63,585 nucleotides of DNA from an uncultured Eubacterium sp. (GTDB lineage Bacteria > Bacillota > Clostridia > Oscillospirales > Acutalibacteraceae): the NCBI GenBank assembly GCA_910583925.1, contig CAJTZJ010000013.1:1-63585 (forward strand). The letters run 5' to 3'. The position numbers were made by a program, and so were the translations under genes. Of the stretch, positions 60,181 through 63,585 are shown in pieces. Every line of letters starts with the position of its first letter. Position 1 is the stretch's first letter. Below the pieces are notes generated by a model. That model ran no database searches. It was given only the letters and a program-made list of their open reading frames with translations, and was not told the origin of the DNA.

Positions 60181-60582
60181 TCACACCTCCAAAAGCACTG
60201 CGTGGGCAATTGAAGGAATTGTATTTCCCTGCTTGCTTGAGGTTGGAGACATTAATGCTCCCGTTGCAACAAAAAGAACTTTTTTAAGCTTGTTATTTCT
60301 CATTCTTTTCATAATATGCGAGCAAAGCACAGAGCCTGAACAGCCGCAGCCCGAACCGCCGCTGTTTACATCCTGCTCTTCAAGGTCATAGATGAGCAAT
60401 CCGCAATCCTTATGATATTTTTTTATATCAATGCTATGCTCCCTGATCATCAGCTCATAAAGAAGCTCAGAACCTGTCAACCCCAAATCACCTGTTAAAA
60501 TCATATCGTAATCCGATGGTTTTGTGTTTGTGTCCCTTAAAAATTCATATATGGTCTTTTCTGCAGCCGGTGCCATTGTCAA
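60181..60582 (-). pseudogene. spoVAD: C-terminal remnant of stage V sporulation protein AD
   Basis: Thiolase-like SpoVAD binds dipicolinic acid and is normally about 338 residues. Only the last 130 are here: MAPAAEKTIYEF, DMILTGDLGLTG, GSGCGCSGSV and FVATGALMSPTSSKQG are all family hallmarks. The match begins abruptly at MAPAA; the sequence upstream is unrelated and holds the crp promoter. A start at ATG/TTG near 60576-60582 lacks a good ribosome site. I call it a truncated pseudogene; a functional short form is unlikely but possible. Confidence 0.8.
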
Positions 60583-60681
60583 GGGTAGACTATAATTTTT
60601 TCAAAATAAATTATATCCATATTGTTACTTTTGAAACTTATATAAGGTTAACTGCATTTCAGACATACGTCAACAACTTCA

Positions 60682-60710
60682 TTGACATAAACAGAAAAAT
60701 ACAATATACT
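60682..60710 (+). promoter_or_regulatory. Sigma-A promoter of the Crp/Fnr gene
   Basis: TTGACA (60682-60687), 17 bases, TATACT (60705-60710). Near-consensus. Confidence 0.85.
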
Positions 60711-60734
60711 AAACTGTACCAAAGGAGACTCTGT

Positions 60735-61391
60735 ATGAATTACTTAACCTATTTATCTGTGTTTGACAAACTGACAAAATCGCAGCAAAATGCACTGACA
60801 AAATCGTCTTTTGTTCGCAGTTTGAGTAAGGGTGAACTCCTGCATAACGGCTCACAGGATTGTACAGGACTTATCCTGGTGCTTTCCGGTCAGCTTCGTG
60901 CCTTTACCATATCCAATGACGGCAGAGAAATTACAATGTACCGCCTTTTCGAGCGGGATATCTGCCTGTTTTCAGCCTCCTGTATTATGAACAGCATTCA
61001 ATTTGATATAACCATTGCCGCCGAAAAGAACACTGAGGTTTTGGTTATTCCATCAGAGGTTTATAAAAGCATTATGGAGGTTTCCGCACCGCTTGCCAAT
61101 TACACCAACGATATTATGGCAAGCCGTTTTTCAGAGGTTATGTGGTTAATAGATCAGATTATGTGGAAAAGTTTTGATAAACGACTTGCTGAATTTCTGT
61201 TGAATGAAGCAAACATTGAAGGCACTGATACGCTGAAAATCACCCACGAAACAATCGGCAATCACCTGGGCAACCCACGAGAAGTCGTAACACGAATGCT
61301 GAAGTATTTTGTAAACGAGGGACTGATTTCACTGTCTCGCGGAACGATTGAGATTACGAACAAAAACGGGCTTAAAAATATTATGGATTGA
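60735..61391 (+). CDS. Crp/Fnr-family transcriptional regulator
   Basis: Effector-sensing activator or repressor. The 218 residues have a cyclic-nucleotide-binding-like barrel (about 25-115, GLILVLSGQLRAFTISNDGRE), a dimer helix and a winged HTH (ITHETIGNHLGNPREVVTRML). No N-terminal Cys cluster, so it is not an Fnr-type Fe-S sensor. ATG at 60735 after AAAGGAG. It faces the CoA-disulfide reductase operon, a common arrangement in Firmicutes, and probably controls it. Confidence 0.9.
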   Translation: MNYLTYLSVFDKLTKSQQNALTKSSFVRSLSKGELLHNGSQDCTGLILVLSGQLRAFTISNDGREITMYRLFERDICLFSASCIMNSIQFDITIAAEKNTEVLVIPSEVYKSIMEVSAPLANYTNDIMASRFSEVMWLIDQIMWKSFDKRLAEFLLNEANIEGTDTLKITHETIGNHLGNPREVVTRMLKYFVNEGLISLSRGTIEITNKNGLKNIMD

Positions 61392-61394
61392 TAA

Positions 61395-61433
61395 AAAGCG
61401 TTGAGTTTCAAAAAAGAAATCTCAACGCTTTAT
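61395..61433. terminator. Bidirectional terminator between the Crp/Fnr and reductase genes
   Basis: Stem AAAGCGTTGAG/CTCAACGCTTT with an A-rich loop, between convergent genes. Confidence 0.8.
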
Positions 61434-61436
61434 CCT

Positions 61437-63128
61437 TTATTCATCCATTCCGCAAGGGGTGGATTTTTTATTTAACGCTTTGTCATTATGAACTGCATCA
61501 TAATATCGGAAGCCGCCAGCAAAGTTATAGACATCAAAACCATTTCCCATTAGAATTCTGCTGGCAATATAGCTTCTCAAACCGCTTTGGCACATAACAT
61601 ACACAGGCTTGCTCTTATCAAGCTCGTCAATACAGTTACGCAGGTCGTCAACAGGAATATTGATAAAACCGTCTGCATGACCCATATTATATTCCATAGC
61701 TGTGCGGGTATCAAGACGTGTCACACTACCATCACACGGCAATGTTTCATAATCCTCATAATACCACTGCTTTACAATGCCGTCCTTAATGTTTTCAATA
61801 ATATAGCCTGCCATATTTACAGGATCCTTTGCGGATGAATACGGCGGAGCATAGGCGAGGTCAAGTTCTGTAAGCTCATATGCTTTCATTCCTGCACGAA
61901 TAGCGGTTGCAAGTACGTCTATCCTTTTATCAACGCCTTCAAAGCCGACGATTTGAGCACCTAAAATACGATAACTTTCTTTTTCAAACAACACTTTCAT
62001 CGTCATCAGCTCACCGCCGGGATAATATCCTGCATGGCTCATAGGCGAAAGAATAACCTTATCTGCATCAATACCAAGTGATTTTGCTGTTCTTTCATTA
62101 ATGCCGGTAGCCGCACCTGTCATATCAAATATCTTAATAACCGAGCTGCCTTGACCGCCCGTATAATGGCTGTTGCCGCCGCAAATATTGTCTGCAGCAA
62201 TTCTGCCCTGCTTGTTGGCAGGTCCTGCAAGAGAGAGCAGTGAATCCATATCTGTTACAAAATTCTTAATCTGCACCGCATCTCCCGCAGCATAAATATC
62301 GGAAACAGAGGTTTCCATTTTGTCATTAACAACAATACTGTCCTTAATTCCTGTTTCAAGTCCCGCTGCCTTTGCAATTGTAGTTTCAGGAGAAACGCCT
62401 ATTGCCATTATAACCATATCCGTATGAACAATCGGTGCATTCTTGAGCTTAACATCTATACCGCAATCGGTATCTTTAAAACCTTCTACAAAATGAGAAA
62501 GCATAAGGGTTACTCCATTTTTACGCACCTGGGCATGAATAAACGATGCCATATCACTGTCAAAGGGAGCCATCAACTGTTCTGCAGCTTCCACAAGTGT
62601 TACATCCATTCCAAGATCACGCAGGTTTTCCGTAGCCTCAATTCCGATAAATCCGCCTCCAACAACGACTGCCGATTTCGGATGATTTTCATCTATATAT
62701 TTCTTAATCTTCAGCGTATCCTCAACCGTGCGCAGCGTGAATATTTTATCACTGTCCGCACCGTCAAAATTAGGTTTTATCGGTTTCGCACCGGGTGAAA
62801 GCAGAAGTTTGTCATAATTTTCGGTAAACACCATACCATTCTCAAGATTTTTCACGGTAACGGTTTTATTTTCAGGATGGATTGCCGTAACCTCATGATG
62901 CACATTCATCTTGACTTTAAAACGGGACCAAAAGCTTTCAGGCGTCTGCAAGGTCAAATCTCCTTCATCCTCAATCGTACCGCCGATGTAGTACGGCAAA
63001 CCGCAGTTGGCGTATGAGATAAATCCCGAACGCTCAAAAACAATGATTTCCGCTTGTTCATCAAGTCTGCGTATTCTTGCTGCCGCAGTAGCTCCGCCTG
63101 CAACACCGCCGATAATTACAACTTTCAT
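61437..63128 (-). CDS. CoA-disulfide reductase with C-terminal rhodanese domain
   Basis: FAD/NAD(P)H enzyme of the CoADR-RHD type, reducing CoA disulfides or persulfides. The 563 residues have the FAD loop GGVAGGATAAARIR (7-20), the single redox Cys C42 in YANCGLPYY, a second Rossmann loop VVGGGFIGIEATE, the FAD motif IYAAGDAVQ, and a rhodanese domain with C513 in VMCQSGLRS. Start at 63128 after AAAGGTGG; it overlaps the upstream rhodanese stop by one base (TAATG). Confidence 0.93.
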   Translation of the reverse strand: MKVVIIGGVAGGATAAARIRRLDEQAEIIVFERSGFISYANCGLPYYIGGTIEDEGDLTLQTPESFWSRFKVKMNVHHEVTAIHPENKTVTVKNLENGMVFTENYDKLLLSPGAKPIKPNFDGADSDKIFTLRTVEDTLKIKKYIDENHPKSAVVVGGGFIGIEATENLRDLGMDVTLVEAAEQLMAPFDSDMASFIHAQVRKNGVTLMLSHFVEGFKDTDCGIDVKLKNAPIVHTDMVIMAIGVSPETTIAKAAGLETGIKDSIVVNDKMETSVSDIYAAGDAVQIKNFVTDMDSLLSLAGPANKQGRIAADNICGGNSHYTGGQGSSVIKIFDMTGAATGINERTAKSLGIDADKVILSPMSHAGYYPGGELMTMKVLFEKESYRILGAQIVGFEGVDKRIDVLATAIRAGMKAYELTELDLAYAPPYSSAKDPVNMAGYIIENIKDGIVKQWYYEDYETLPCDGSVTRLDTRTAMEYNMGHADGFINIPVDDLRNCIDELDKSKPVYVMCQSGLRSYIASRILMGNGFDVYNFAGGFRYYDAVHNDKALNKKSTPCGMDE

Positions 63129-63451
63129 TATAATACCACCTTTCCGCGATAACTGCTGATACCGCCGATATTCACTGCATTTATGTAACCCATTTTCTTC
63201 AAACAGGCTACAGCCTGCTCGCTTCTGCTGCCACTGTAACAATAGACATATAGCTGTGCATTTTTGTCTTTGACAGCATCCTCAGCGAAAGAAATTCTAT
63301 CAAGAGGCAAATTGATACTTCCGTCAATGTGTCCGTCACGGTATTCCTCAGGTGTCCTCACATCAAGCAATACCGATCCGTCAGTTTTTTCATACTCTGC
63401 AACACCTGTGTTGATATCAGCGGTATTGCGAAAAAAATTAAACATTCCCAT
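63128..63451 (-). CDS. Single-domain rhodanese sulfurtransferase
   Basis: Carries persulfide sulfur on the active Cys C71 in YCYSGSRSEQA. The 107 residues also have VLLDVRTPEEYRDGHIDGSINLPL, the standard rhodanese core. ATG at 63451 after GAGGATAAAG; a GTG five codons earlier is less likely. Placed between a thioredoxin gene and the CoA-disulfide reductase, so probably part of sulfur/persulfide redox handling. Confidence 0.9.
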   Translation of the reverse strand: MGMFNFFRNTADINTGVAEYEKTDGSVLLDVRTPEEYRDGHIDGSINLPLDRISFAEDAVKDKNAQLYVYCYSGSRSEQAVACLKKMGYINAVNIGGISSYRGKVVL

Positions 63452-63462
63452 ATTCTTTATCC

Positions 63463-63585
63463 TCACAGCATTGCTTCAATCTGCTCTTTTGATCTGTAGC
63501 CAACAGCCTGATTTGCGAGCTTTCCGTTTTTGATTACAGCAAGCATCGGAATGCTCATAACCTGAAACTGTGCTGCAAGCTCCGG
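63463..63585 (-). CDS. Thioredoxin-like protein, C-terminal part (5' end outside window)
   Basis: Forty codons visible before the stop. The cis-proline loop QVMSIPMLAVIKNGKL and the GYRSKEQIEAML tail are typical of thioredoxins. The CxxC motif lies outside the window. First known gene of the rhodanese-reductase operon. Confidence 0.8.
   Translation of the reverse strand, partial: PELAAQFQVMSIPMLAVIKNGKLANQAVGYRSKEQIEAML

Overview
The window looks like chromosome of a low-GC, gut-type clostridium. An Oscillospiraceae/Ruminococcaceae relative is my best guess, from gene content alone. The signs are AT-rich intergenic DNA, many TTG and GTG starts with strong GGAGG ribosome sites, a tRNA-Phe T-box, a CtsR/McsA/McsB/ClpC stress operon, a BspA-type surface protein, spoVA genes and several glycan-active enzymes. 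I see no CRISPR array, insertion sequence or rRNA.

Layout. 1-2.4 kb: the 5' part of a secreted BspA-like repeat protein behind a highly folded leader. 2.5-4.9 kb: khpA, rpsP, ffh and ylxM. 5-6.4 kb: a MATE transporter. 6.4-12.9 kb: mutS2, recO, a hidden yqzL, era, ybeY, phoH and a CorC-like CBS protein in one overlapping operon. 13-17.2 kb: a divergent operon for an FkbM methyltransferase, MscS channel, TauE/SafE exporter and sulfatase. 17.3-22.6 kb: a zinc-ribbon membrane protein, an HTH protein, an iron alcohol dehydrogenase, a sialidase without signal peptide and a small membrane protein. 22.6-27 kb: T-box pheST, ireB and an unknown gene. 27.1-28.3 kb: a phosphatase and tcdA. 28.3-29.9 kb: gene debris of a lost mobile element beside tRNA-Pro. 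30-39.2 kb: cinA-type amidase, tRNA-Thr, membrane GH18, AraC regulator, folD, lgt, three small unknown proteins, a phosphoesterase and a hydrolase. 39.2-43.8 kb: clpC, mcsB, mcsA and ctsR. 43.9-45.4 kb: a Cys-rich microprotein, an SDR enzyme and an unknown gene. 45.4-51.4 kb: a complete peptide-sensing module (YxeA, ABC permease, ATPase, kinase, regulator) behind a D-Ala-D-Ala ligase gene. 51.5-54.9 kb: an AraC regulator and a GH3 glycosidase. 55-60.6 kb: a scattered spoVA set (C, E and a C-terminal piece of D) around an orphan ABC ATPase and a translation GTPase fused to a NYN RNase. 60.7-63.6 kb: a Crp/Fnr regulator facing a CoA-disulfide reductase, rhodanese and thioredoxin operon.

How it fits together. 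The sulfatase, sulfite/sulfate exporter, sialidase, GH18 and GH3 suggest a forager on host or dietary glycans (inference). The most unusual single gene is the fusion of a Tet(M)-like ribosomal GTPase to a Rae1/YacP-like ribosome-dependent endoribonuclease domain. Other points for a second look are the tRNA-Pro scar with five heptamer repeats, the broken spoVA cluster, a predicted leaderless AraC mRNA whose promoter sits inside a 21-bp-phased direct repeat, and the large unexplained RNA structure before the BspA-like gene.
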